A stretch of 5,927 bases of DNA from Acidobacteriota bacterium (lineage in GTDB: Bacteria > Acidobacteriota > UBA6911), in contig JAIRVC010000363.1 of assembly GCA_031254095.1 (NCBI GenBank), positions 1 to 5,927 on the forward strand, given 5' to 3'. The position numbers and the translations under genes were made by a program. This document shows, piece by piece, positions 1-5,422 of the stretch (position 1 is its first letter; the number at the start of each line of letters is the position of its first letter). A model generated the notes under the pieces. That model was not told the origin of the DNA and ran no database searches. It saw nothing but the letters and a program-made list of their open reading frames with translations.

Positions 1-58
1 TCAAAACGCTAAGGTATTCAAAAATCACGCTTTTTAAATGCGTCTGCCCTGTTGATTG

Positions 59-240
59 CGCCCATTCAGGGCTTGGATTTTATATTTATCCGCAAACACA
101 GGGCTTTCGCCCTGTGCTATTGATCGCGGGCTTTCAGCCCTGCAATGCACATATAGATTAAGGCTGAAAGCCTTAAATCAATAGCGTAGGGCAAAGCCCT
201 ACGAAACGGATACCCCAACAATCCAAGCCCTGAAGGGGCG
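59..240. repeat. 182-bp two-armed palindromic element with four hairpins
   Basis: Outer arms 59-79 and 220-240 are inverted copies that match at 20 of 21 positions. Inside them pair 87-92 with 207-212 (TATCCG/CGGATA) and 117-124 with 177-184 (CTATTGAT/ATCAATAG). Four hairpins fill the gaps: 97-104/109-116 (8 bp, TTTC loop), 128-132/136-140 (5 bp), 158-165/169-176 (8 bp, GAA loop) and 185-192/196-203 (8 bp, AAA loop). The left half and the reverse complement of the right half share the same order of parts, so the element is two inverted copies of a module of roughly 85-90 bp. Stem sequences differ between the copies in a way that preserves pairing. It may be a MITE or REP/BIME-like repeat, or a structured RNA. 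No transposase is visible beside it. Confidence 0.85.
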
Positions 241-268
241 TGCGCCTCGCACTTCATACCGCACGGCA

Positions 269-283
269 ATTAATCAGCGTTTC
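269..283 (+). repeat. 15-bp repeat, copy A (ATTAATCAGCGTTTC)
   Basis: An exact inverted copy of this 15-mer lies at 3292-3306. Copy A is 30 bp from the stop of the permease remnant and 28 bp beyond the large palindromic element. The role is unknown. It may be a repeat end or a footprint of recombination. Confidence 0.6.
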
Positions 284-302
284 CCTGATTTTCATTCCCT
301 TG

Positions 303-314
303 ATTCCCGGGAAT
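303..314. repeat. 12-bp perfect palindrome at permease stop
   Basis: ATTCCCGGGAAT is a perfect palindrome whose last base is the first base of the TTA that forms the minus-strand stop codon of the permease remnant. There is no T-tract beside it on either strand, so it is not a convincing intrinsic terminator. Confidence 0.5.
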
Positions 315-1225
315 TATAACTGCTTAATGGCTGTCATCGGATTTTCAAATGTCATTTTCAGGGTTGGCATATAACAGGCGAATATTGTCGTTAATCCAAT
401 GATCGCCGAAGCGCAAATAAATATGAGCGGCTCCCACAATGAAAATTGTGGAATGAACTGGTAAATAAACCATACTGCTCTGGATTTTGATAAAATCTGT
501 ATGATTAAGGCCGCTCCGATATTTCCTATCAATAATCCGGGGATTATCACCTTGAGTCCTTCGCCCAGAAACATCATAACAATATCTTTTCGCTGAGCAC
601 CAACCGCCATCCTTATGCCAATTTCATTCCTTCTTTGCGCAATGGAATATGAAATCAGGCCATAAATGCCTATAGAAGTGAGCAGCAGTCCTGAAAAACC
701 GAGTATCGCAAAAACGGCAATTAATGCCTTGATTATATAAAGCTGCCGCTCCCCATACTGACGCATTGTGGAGTTTGTGCTGATTACAACATTGTCGTCC
801 AGATCATAAACCAATCGCTGCAGCTTGTCTAAAATCAAAGGCGCGGGCGATCCTCCACGGCCTATAACACTGATCTCATTTGAGCTGTTTTGCGAAAACG
901 GCAGAAATATGTTTTCGAAAAACGATTTACTGCCAAATGGCCTCATCTGCACATCTTTTACAACGCCTATGACTGTAAATGTTTTCCATTTTCCATCACT
1001 TTTCTCTATAAATATATTCCGGTTCAGTGGATTTGATTCTTTCCAATACAACTTTGCGAGCGATTCCGTAATTATAACGGCATCGGAATCCGGAAAACCG
1101 TCCCTTTCATCGAAAGTTCTGACATACAGCAATGAAATATCAAAAGTTCCAAAGCAACCGGGAGACACATACATGACGTCCGGCATCAAATGTTTCTTTT
1201 CATTATTAAAATTCTTTAACGTGCT
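314..1225 (-). pseudogene. ADOP/MacB-type permease, C-terminal remnant
   Basis: This is the C-terminal part of a large FtsX-like ABC permease of the duplicated orphan (ADOP) type, a family usually about 800 residues long; only some 300 remain. Numbering from a TTG codon at 1189, residues 1-150 look like the periplasmic MacB_PCD domain (VSPGCF near 8-13, FTVIGVVKDV at 71-80). A first membrane span lies at 152-178, followed by the FtsX cytoplasmic loop RRNEIGIRMAVGAQRKDI at 186-203. Further spans lie at about 212-233 and 253-275, and the end NPMTAIKQL is typical. The reading frame stays open upstream of the TTG for 12 codons and stops at a TGA (1226-1228), 4 bp from the stop of the adjacent toxin gene. 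No convincing ribosome site precedes the TTG. I infer a 5'-truncated pseudogene. A short expressed fragment is possible but unlikely to transport anything. Confidence 0.8.
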
Positions 1226-1232
1226 TCAAAAA

Positions 1233-1550
1233 TTAAACATACTTTTCATAGTCCATTGCGCCATAAAAAATACGTGCAATGATGACCAATTTCCCCGCTC
1301 TGTCCACCAAATACAATGCCACGTAATTTTTGACTACCAGCTTGCGATACCCTTTTTCTCCAAGAACTGGATTCCGCGATAATTCACAACGATAAGGGTG
1401 GTCGCATAACGAGCGAAAATTCCTCTCGAATTCATCCATCAAGTTCTGCGCCGCCATGGGGGCGTGTAATTTGTCGGAAATATATGTGTCTATTGCGTCA
1501 AGATCGTCTGCGGCTGCATGGGTAACTTTGTACTTGTACTCAGTTTCCAT
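1233..1550 (-). CDS. ParE/RelE-family toxin
   Basis: This 105-residue protein has the plan of the RelE/ParE toxin superfamily. It has an N-terminal strand and a helical hairpin (about residues 5-50: YKVTHAAADDLDAIDTYI, then a second helix). The C-terminal sheet follows with YRKLVVKNY at 68-76, LYLVD at 79-83 and IIARIFYGAMDY at 90-101. Known members either cleave ribosome-bound mRNA or poison gyrase, and the sequence does not settle which. R69, K74, R93 and Y96 are candidate functional residues by position only. The gene overlaps the upstream antitoxin by 11 bp (1540-1550), as expected of a translationally coupled pair, with only a weak GAGAG ribosome site inside the antitoxin gene. Its stop (1233-1235) is followed within 5 bp by the broken edge of the permease remnant. 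Confidence 0.88.
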   Translation of the reverse strand: METEYKYKVTHAAADDLDAIDTYISDKLHAPMAAQNLMDEFERNFRSLCDHPYRCELSRNPVLGEKGYRKLVVKNYVALYLVDRAGKLVIIARIFYGAMDYEKYV

Positions 1551-1800
1551 GTTTTGCTCTCAGTTTTGCAAAAACAGCCTCGCCGTTTAATAGCTCGCCT
1601 TTTATTATTTGCTTTTCGGCAACGGCCAATTTTTCGTAAATATCGGCCAGAGCCATCTTTCGCTCATACGTTTCCATGCTCATGATGACCATGTCTCCGT
1701 ATCCATTTTTCGTGATGAAAACAGGTTCAGGCTTGCTGTGACACAAATCTGATATCTCGGCGGTGTTGCGTAAATCGGTTATCGGTCTGATCTGCGGCAT
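1540..1800 (-). CDS. Phd/YefM-family antitoxin
   Basis: This 86-residue antitoxin precedes and overlaps the ParE/RelE-type toxin. The N-terminal Phd/YefM fold shows the usual landmarks: IRPITDLRN at 4-12, PVFITKNGYGDMVIM at 26-40 and SMETYERK at 41-48. This part normally binds DNA as a dimer. The C-terminal part from about 50 is charged and probably helical, matching the segment that wraps the toxin. The ATG at 1800 is supported by a strong GAGGTGA ribosome site at 1805-1811. In the family, the antitoxin and the toxin complex repress their own promoter. An inverted repeat at 1834-1847 just upstream is a candidate operator. The pair should act as a self-contained stabilisation or defence module. 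Confidence 0.9.
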   Translation of the reverse strand: MPQIRPITDLRNTAEISDLCHSKPEPVFITKNGYGDMVIMSMETYERKMALADIYEKLAVAEKQIIKGELLNGEAVFAKLRAKHGN

Positions 1801-1804
1801 ATTA

Positions 1805-1811
1805 TCACCTC
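1805..1811 (-). promoter_or_regulatory. Ribosome binding site of the Phd-type antitoxin
   Basis: The minus strand reads GAGGTGA, 4 nt before the ATG at 1800. It fixes the antitoxin start and is the best ribosome site in the left half of the window. Confidence 0.8.
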
Positions 1812-1833
1812 GTTTTTATTATGTCGTAACTAT

Positions 1834-1847
1834 AGCATAATAATGCT
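1834..1847. promoter_or_regulatory. Candidate operator of the Phd/ParE-type pair
   Basis: AGCAT and ATGCT form a 5-bp inverted repeat around a 4-bp AT centre, 34-47 bp upstream of the antitoxin start. AT-rich hexamers resembling -10 boxes (TATGCT and TATAGT on the minus strand) overlap it. No good -35 box is seen. The position suits autoregulation, but this is inference. Confidence 0.35.
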
Positions 1848-1857
1848 CATAACGCTG

Positions 1858-1874
1858 AAGGAAACCATTTCCTT
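1858..1874. terminator. Hairpin at the end of the activase gene
   Basis: AAGGAAA (1858-1864) and TTTCCTT (1868-1874) form a perfect 7-bp stem with a 3-nt loop. The stem includes two bases of the activase stop codon (1873-1875). No T-tract follows on the minus strand, so it is at best a weak or Rho-assisted end, or a 3'-protective stem. Confidence 0.3.
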
Positions 1875-2802
1875 ATCGCGAGATTGTGCAGCGTATTCCT
1901 TTGGCTTCATAAGCGGCGCGGACGGACTCCGCCGTTTCGTCATTGCACGGGTTGATGCCATCCAAATGGTATTTCATGTCAAGCGCGCGGTATTTACCCA
2001 ATCCCATGCGATGGTACGGCATAAGTTCAAGCCCTTTATTGGAAGCGCCGATTAAAAACCCGGCGGTCGCCGCGATGTTTTCAGGAGAATCATTTACGCC
2101 CGGAATCAGCGGTTGCCTGAAGACAACATCCGCGCCGCTTTCCATAAGCAGAGCCGCGTTTGCAAGAATACGCTCATTGGATTGCCCGGTGTGCTTTTCG
2201 TGCGCGGCAGCGTCCATATGTTTAAGATCGAACAGAAAATGATCGGTAACGGGCAGGATTTCGCAGAGGCTTTCCCAATCGGCGAAACCACAGGTCTCAA
2301 TGCAGGTATTGATGCCGTCTTCCTTGCAGCGCGTAAACAGATCCCGGACAAACTCCGTTTTCAGCAAAGGTTCGCCGCCGGAAACCGTGACGCCGCCGCG
2401 CGAGCTGTCGTAAAACATACGGTCGCGCCGGACGGCGTCCAGAACTTCCCCGACGGTCATCATATCGCCATAGCGAACCAGCGCCCCATGGCCGCAGCGG
2501 GATGCGCAGCCGCCGCACGTCAGACAGCGGGAATAATCTATGCGATGAACGTTTTCCTCGCGACGGACGGCGCCGCGCGGGCAGGCGTCAAAACATCGGC
2601 CGCAGCGCGCGCAAAGCGCCTGCATAAATCCAATCTGCGGCGCGCCGGAAATACATTCGGGATTCGCACACCAGTCGCAGGCGAGCGGACACCCTTTGAA
2701 AAACACAACGGTGCGTATCCCCGGCCCGTCGTGCAGGGAAAATTCCTGAATGTTTGTTACGGCCGCGGCAATTGCTTCCCCGGAAAGTTTCATCGTTCCC
2801 AC
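1873..2802 (-). CDS. Glycyl-radical-enzyme activating protein (radical SAM)
   Basis: This cytoplasmic, oxygen-sensitive enzyme uses S-adenosylmethionine and a [4Fe-4S] cluster to generate a glycyl radical on a partner of the pyruvate formate-lyase superfamily. Numbered from the GTG at 2802 (309 residues), the radical SAM motif CxxxCxxC is C38, C42, C45. Two inserted ferredoxin-like clusters follow (C64/C67/C70/C74 and C93/C96/C99/C103), then the SAM-binding GGE at 142-144 within VTVSGGEPLL. The two extra clusters place it with activases of non-pyruvate glycyl radical enzymes (such as dehydratases, lyases and decarboxylases) rather than the short PflA. The length is normal and no key residue is missing. 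An ATG at 2793 (306 residues) with GTGGGA just upstream is an alternative start. The cupin gene ends 6 bp before the GTG, so the two are probably cotranscribed. No partner enzyme is present here, and the substrate cannot be assigned. Confidence 0.93.
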   Translation of the reverse strand: MGTMKLSGEAIAAAVTNIQEFSLHDGPGIRTVVFFKGCPLACDWCANPECISGAPQIGFMQALCARCGRCFDACPRGAVRREENVHRIDYSRCLTCGGCASRCGHGALVRYGDMMTVGEVLDAVRRDRMFYDSSRGGVTVSGGEPLLKTEFVRDLFTRCKEDGINTCIETCGFADWESLCEILPVTDHFLFDLKHMDAAAHEKHTGQSNERILANAALLMESGADVVFRQPLIPGVNDSPENIAATAGFLIGASNKGLELMPYHRMGLGKYRALDMKYHLDGINPCNDETAESVRAAYEAKGIRCTISR

Positions 2803-2808
2803 GTTTCC

Positions 2809-3273
2809 CTATGTCGGCGGGATGCTTTCAAACCGGCTTTGCCGCGACATGGCGATCTGAAATACCGGCCGGCCGATCTTGCGGAAACAGAGCCCGCCAT
2901 GTTCGACTCCGGCGGGCACATGGACAAAACAGGTTTTTGTGATCGTCGTTTTCACGCCGTCAACGACCAGATCTATCTCCGCGTCAAGATCGGCCGGGTC
3001 GTCCGTGTTGCTGCTGACAAAACCCAGAATTTCATCATGGTCGTCATGGCGGTGAACGGGATGAACTGTCGGCTCAGGCGCCGTCACCCACACGGCTTCG
3101 ACGTAAAACGACCCCGGAACAACGCGGTCGTCCATGTAAATAAGCCTTTTCATCGAGGGCGGCATTTCCGCGGGCTTGCTTTTATTCCCCTCCGCCTCAA
3201 ATTCGTGGACGCCCGGCGGAAGCTGGATATTGGTACAAAACGTGGCTTTGGGTTTTACCTGCTGGTCGGACAT
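2809..3273 (-). CDS. Single-domain cupin, probable metal-binding protein
   Basis: From the ATG at 3273 the product is 154 residues. An in-frame ATG at 3291 is less likely, because the strong GGAGA ribosome site lies between the two. The cupin core spans about 55-145. Motif 1 is HRHDDHDEILGF (H74, H76, E81) and motif 2 is VHVPAGVEH (P120, G122, H125), so the usual two-His/Glu/His metal set is intact. It resembles uncharacterised anaerobe cupins with a DEILGFV...DLDAEIDL...ITKTCFVHVPAG pattern; that comparison is from memory. There is no signal peptide, so it is cytoplasmic. It ends 6-15 bp before the glycyl-radical activase and starts 28 bp after the exported-protein gene. I infer a role linked to the activase pathway, such as binding a small metabolite or an isomerase-like step. 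No reaction can be assigned. Confidence 0.82.
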   Translation of the reverse strand: MSDQQVKPKATFCTNIQLPPGVHEFEAEGNKSKPAEMPPSMKRLIYMDDRVVPGSFYVEAVWVTAPEPTVHPVHRHDDHDEILGFVSSNTDDPADLDAEIDLVVDGVKTTITKTCFVHVPAGVEHGGLCFRKIGRPVFQIAMSRQSRFESIPPT

Positions 3274-3279
3274 AAATGG

Positions 3280-3287
3280 TTCTCCTC
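3280..3287 (-). promoter_or_regulatory. Ribosome binding site of the cupin gene
   Basis: The minus strand reads AGGAGAAC just upstream of the ATG at 3273, with GAGAGGAG overlapping it. It lies downstream of the alternative ATG at 3291 and therefore decides for the shorter, 154-residue product. Confidence 0.7.
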
Positions 3288-3291
3288 TCAT

Positions 3292-3306
3292 GAAACGCTG
3301 ATTAAT
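3292..3306 (-). repeat. 15-bp repeat, copy B
   Basis: This is an exact inverted copy of 269-283. It contains the TAA stop codon of the exported-protein gene (3302-3304) and ends just before the ribosome site of the cupin gene. It therefore lies exactly where an AT-rich gene gives way to the GC-rich pair. Confidence 0.6.
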
Positions 3307-4231
3307 CTATTTCACCATATTCAATTTTCGTATCGACGGTAAATTCTTTATAGTTGCTGTATTTATATTTATATACAGTGTCCAGTTGCCCATTCATCCG
3401 ATAGACTTCAACAGTTTTGGCCACCGGTAATGTCAAAAATTGGTCGTTAATTTTTACTTTGTCGTATTCATGCTGAACGAAATGATAGTTCAGATGTATT
3501 GCTCTTCTAGCGCCAAGGCCAATTATGCTATTCAGGTAACGGTTCATGATAACTCTACGTCTGTTTATCTGAACAATCTCCATTGTTTCAATATCAACTA
3601 ACGCAACGCCTATATATTTTATATTCCACCGCCAGTAGCTGCCAAGTTTTCCAATTTCTGCTTCTTTTTGTTCAATATCAATAATATAAACATTACGTCC
3701 TTTGAATTTTTCAATTTCATTAAATTTGTAGTAAGAATATCTTTCATTTTGCTTATCAATCAAAACTGATAAATCTGTACCGTTAAGTTCGTATTTAAAA
3801 TGTTCTTCGTTTTGTTTGACAAACAAAACGAAGAAATCAGTACAACTGTTTATAGTCCAAAATATAGATTTTGGTTCAACGAATTTTTTAATTTTCTTTA
3901 CCTTACCATTTTCTTTTGCGGATAACACTGTACGTTCTTCTTGCGGAACGCCGTAAGAAAAAAGCCCCTCCGATTTTGTTGGAATAATGCGATATTCGGA
4001 AATTACTTCTGTTTTTTTCTTTATTTTCCTGTTTTCATCAAATTCCTCAATTGTAATTTCTTCCTCGGCAACCAAATTAGTATTCAGCTCTTTCAATAGA
4101 GCCACATTTTTCTGAACAGCCTGAAGGATTTCCGAAATAGAAACATCTGAATCCTGCGCGTTTACAAAAACGGCACACATCACCGAAATCAGCAGAAACC
4201 GTATTGCCAAACAAAAATATTTTTGTTTCAT
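3302..4231 (-). CDS. Exported protein of unknown function
   Basis: This 309-residue protein begins with a clear Sec signal peptide: a basic start MKQK, a hydrophobic stretch at about 8-23 and a likely cleavage VNA|QDS after residue 25. There is no lipobox at C19. The mature part is rich in Lys, Glu, Tyr and Ile with no further membrane span. It opens with a helical stretch (VQKNVALLKELNTNLVAEEE) and KIKKK-type strands. This loosely recalls the periplasmic LolA-like or outer-membrane lipoprotein-sorting-like proteins common in Acidobacteria, an uncertain comparison from memory. The start is supported by GGAGATGAGTA before the ATG. The gene is far more AT-rich than the cupin and activase that follow, hinting at separate ancestry. 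Residues 133-143 (FFVLFVKQNEE) are encoded by a perfect 33-nt palindrome. The 28-bp gap allows cotranscription with the cupin. Confidence 0.75.
   Translation of the reverse strand: MKQKYFCLAIRFLLISVMCAVFVNAQDSDVSISEILQAVQKNVALLKELNTNLVAEEEITIEEFDENRKIKKKTEVISEYRIIPTKSEGLFSYGVPQEERTVLSAKENGKVKKIKKFVEPKSIFWTINSCTDFFVLFVKQNEEHFKYELNGTDLSVLIDKQNERYSYYKFNEIEKFKGRNVYIIDIEQKEAEIGKLGSYWRWNIKYIGVALVDIETMEIVQINRRRVIMNRYLNSIIGLGARRAIHLNYHFVQHEYDKVKINDQFLTLPVAKTVEVYRMNGQLDTVYKYKYSNYKEFTVDTKIEYGEID
3803..3835. repeat. Perfect 33-nt palindrome inside a gene
   Basis: Arms 3803-3818 (TTCTTCGTTTTGTTTG) and 3820-3835 are exact inverted copies separated by one base. The palindrome is in frame within the exported-protein gene, covering codons 133-143. 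It has no T-tract of its own and the gene reads through it. Confidence 0.9.
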
Positions 4232-4278
4232 TACTCATCTCCGCTTTCAGGGCGTTGCGCGTGCTCTTATAGTAAATT

Positions 4279-4638
4279 TTAATCGATATTAAATTTCCGT
4301 ATACGAATTAAATGTGAAGAAATCACAGTAAATGCTCTTTTCATTTCGTCACCGTGTGTTTTTATTGCCCATACAGCCCGCGAAACTTTATCGACGGTAG
4401 ATAATCCTGCCAGCCGCAATAACACAACACCGGATGTCGTTTTACCCAACCGGTAAATTAGTTCACCGAAATCTGTGTCGGCTGTCATCAACAATGCGTT
4501 TTGCTCGTGCGCTACAGACAGAACAAAACCGTCTGAAACGGAAGGCATTTTTTCAGCAACATACCAAACCGAATGACCATCATTTCTCAAGCCATACACA
4601 ATCTGTCGCTCAACACCCTCATCCGCCACAATCCTCAC
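4279..4638 (-). CDS. DUF5615 PIN-like toxin (VapC-like)
   Basis: This 119-residue protein belongs to the DUF5615 PIN-like group. Family landmarks are the N-terminal MRIVADEG (D6, E7), the SDGFVLSVAHEQNALLMTADTDFGEL segment with D36, D54 and D56, and the following RLGKTTSGVVLLRL strand. These acidic residues would make up a metal-dependent RNase site like that of VapC toxins, so the active site looks intact. It begins with GTG, overlaps the DUF433 gene by 4 bp (GTGA, 4635-4638) and has an AGAGG ribosome site inside that gene, all signs of translational coupling. Together they form a DUF433/DUF5615 toxin-antitoxin pair, comparable to VapBC45-type systems. The RNA target cannot be read from the sequence. 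Confidence 0.85.
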   Translation of the reverse strand: MRIVADEGVERQIVYGLRNDGHSVWYVAEKMPSVSDGFVLSVAHEQNALLMTADTDFGELIYRLGKTTSGVVLLRLAGLSTVDKVSRAVWAIKTHGDEMKRAFTVISSHLIRIRKFNID

Positions 4639-4871
4639 GCTATTGCCTCTGCAGAAACAGGATATACAACATCCGCTTTGATGGCGCTCGCCGCAAAAGC
4701 GAGAGCGGCCTGAATCCCTTCCATGGTAAGTCCGGGATTCTCGTCCAGAAGCTGCGCCACGGTTTCACCGGCCGCCAACCTCTCCAGAATCAACTCTACC
4801 GATATACGCGTACCGGCTACGACGGGCTTGCCCATCAGAATATCGGGTGATGCTGTAATGATTGCCTTCAT
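4635..4871 (-). CDS. DUF433 antitoxin
   Basis: This 78-residue DUF433 protein shows the family signature clearly. ITASPDILMGKPVVAGTRISVELILERLAAGE (5-36) is followed by LLDENPGLTMEGIQAALAFAA, a winged-helix-like DNA-binding arrangement. DUF433 proteins are regularly found directly before DUF5615 PIN-like toxins and are taken as the antitoxin and autorepressor. The ATG at 4871 has GAGGGG close upstream (2 nt by its right edge, 4 nt by the GAGG core), acceptable but tight. No other in-frame start fits better. The upstream 280 bp to the HigA stop hold its promoter, but no strong -10/-35 pair stands out. Confidence 0.87.
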   Translation of the reverse strand: MKAIITASPDILMGKPVVAGTRISVELILERLAAGETVAQLLDENPGLTMEGIQAALAFAASAIKADVVYPVSAEAIA

Positions 4872-4995
4872 TGCCCCTCGCTTTCATAAAAAACGCGTTA
4901 ATCCGGTCAGGACTGCGGCTGCTTTGTCCGGTCATACCGCCCCATTATAAAAACAGGGAGTAAAAAACGCCAGCGCGGATATTTATTGGGCGCGC

Positions 4996-5030
4996 GGCAG
5001 CGGTCAGCGGTTGGTGATCAGTGGTCAGAA
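4996..5030 (+). repeat. Degenerate heptamer repeat, about 5 units
   Basis: Five consecutive heptamers read GGCAGCG, GTCAGCG, GTTGGTG, ATCAGTG and GTCAGAA, a decayed tandem array with consensus near GTCAGTG. It lies in the 278-bp gap between the HigBA and DUF433/DUF5615 modules. Small GC-rich hairpins follow it (5046-5056 and 5080-5092). No gene is seen in this gap (4872-5149). Confidence 0.55.
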
Positions 5031-5079
5031 AAATCCGCCGGTTCCGCGCTTCGCGCTGCCCAACGGTTGCTCAAGTCTC

Positions 5080-5092
5080 GCGCCTCCGGCGC
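5080..5092. repeat. Small GC hairpin downstream of higA
   Basis: GCGCC and GGCGC pair around a TCC loop. The hairpin lies 58-70 bp beyond the HigA stop. No T-tract follows it directly, so terminator function is doubtful. It may be part of the intergenic repeat. Confidence 0.35.
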
Positions 5093-5149
5093 TGATTCCG
5101 ATTCCAGGTATTTTGTCAATTATAAAACCGGAAATGGAACGTTGACCGC

Positions 5150-5422
5150 CTATCTAAGCCGTATCTCCAAGTTCTTTCCCAATGCACCGGCAATTTTCTG
5201 TAAAAACTCAACAGACGGATTGTAACTGCCGCTTTCAAACCGACTGATATTACTCTGTTTGGTGTCGGCGCGTTCGGCAAGCTCCGCTTGTGTTATTTTC
5301 TGTTCCAATCGCGCTGCGATTACCGAGTTAATGACCTCATATTGCGGAGCAAGAGCTTCATATTCGGCACGGAGGACAGGGTTACCGGAAAGCGCGGCCT
5401 TTTTATATTCCTTGTAATTCAT
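5150..5422 (-). CDS. higA: HigA-type antitoxin, Xre helix-turn-helix
   Basis: This is a 90-residue antitoxin with a short helical N-terminal region (1-38) and a Xre/Cro-type DNA-binding domain. The helix-turn-helix lies at about 43-64 (ITQAELAERADTKQSNISR), followed by FESGSYNPSVEFLQKIAGALG, the standard end of the fold. It follows and overlaps the HigB gene by 20 bp (5403-5422), the toxin-first order typical of HigBA. A GAGG ribosome site 7 nt before its ATG lies inside the toxin gene. The family neutralises HigB and represses its own operon. The inverted repeat at 5797-5818 is the natural candidate operator. The ending LEIRLR is typical of this group. Nothing looks damaged. Confidence 0.9.
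   Translation of the reverse strand: MNYKEYKKAALSGNPVLRAEYEALAPQYEVINSVIAARLEQKITQAELAERADTKQSNISRFESGSYNPSVEFLQKIAGALGKNLEIRLR

Larger units (their letters stand above)
1..313. other. Gene-free left end with palindromic repeats
   Basis: I see no credible coding region, tRNA or rRNA in this stretch. It holds a large two-armed palindromic element at 59-240, a copy of a 15-bp motif at 269-283 that recurs inverted at 3292-3306, a small 6-bp inverted repeat (272-277 with 285-290), and a 12-bp palindrome (303-314) that abuts the stop codon of the permease remnant. Positions 1-58 show nothing I can name. The density of inverted repeats fits an intergenic repeat or small mobile element rather than a regulatory region for a neighbouring gene. 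Confidence 0.7.

Noticed and set aside
59..240. CRISPR array or tRNA-like reading of the hairpin-rich stretch
   Set aside because: There are no regularly spaced direct repeats with unique spacers, and the four-hairpin fold does not carry tRNA landmarks. It is two inverted modules.
272..290. Inverted repeat AATCAG/CTGATT as a terminator for the permease remnant
   Set aside because: The stem is only 6 bp and AT-rich with a 7-nt loop, and it has no T-tract on the minus strand.
434..451. 7-bp hairpin CCACAAT/ATTGTGG with a 4-nt loop
   Set aside because: It lies inside the permease remnant and encodes ordinary family-like residues. It is too short to be notable in a window this size.
825..1382. 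Plus-strand open frame of 185 codons
   Set aside because: It lies antisense to the permease remnant and toxin and spans their junction. There is no family resemblance, and the minus-strand products are recognisable.
2113..3342. Long plus-strand open frame of about 409 codons opposite the cupin and activase
   Set aside because: It is the antisense shadow of two GC-rich genes with clear family motifs on the minus strand. Its translation is Arg/Ala/Pro-rich with no recognisable domain and no good ribosome site.
5058..5064. GCCCAAC, matching the RYYYAAC core of integron attC sites
   Set aside because: No GTTRRRY partner at attC distance and no paired inner sites were found. GTTGACC at 5141-5147 does not fit the consensus.
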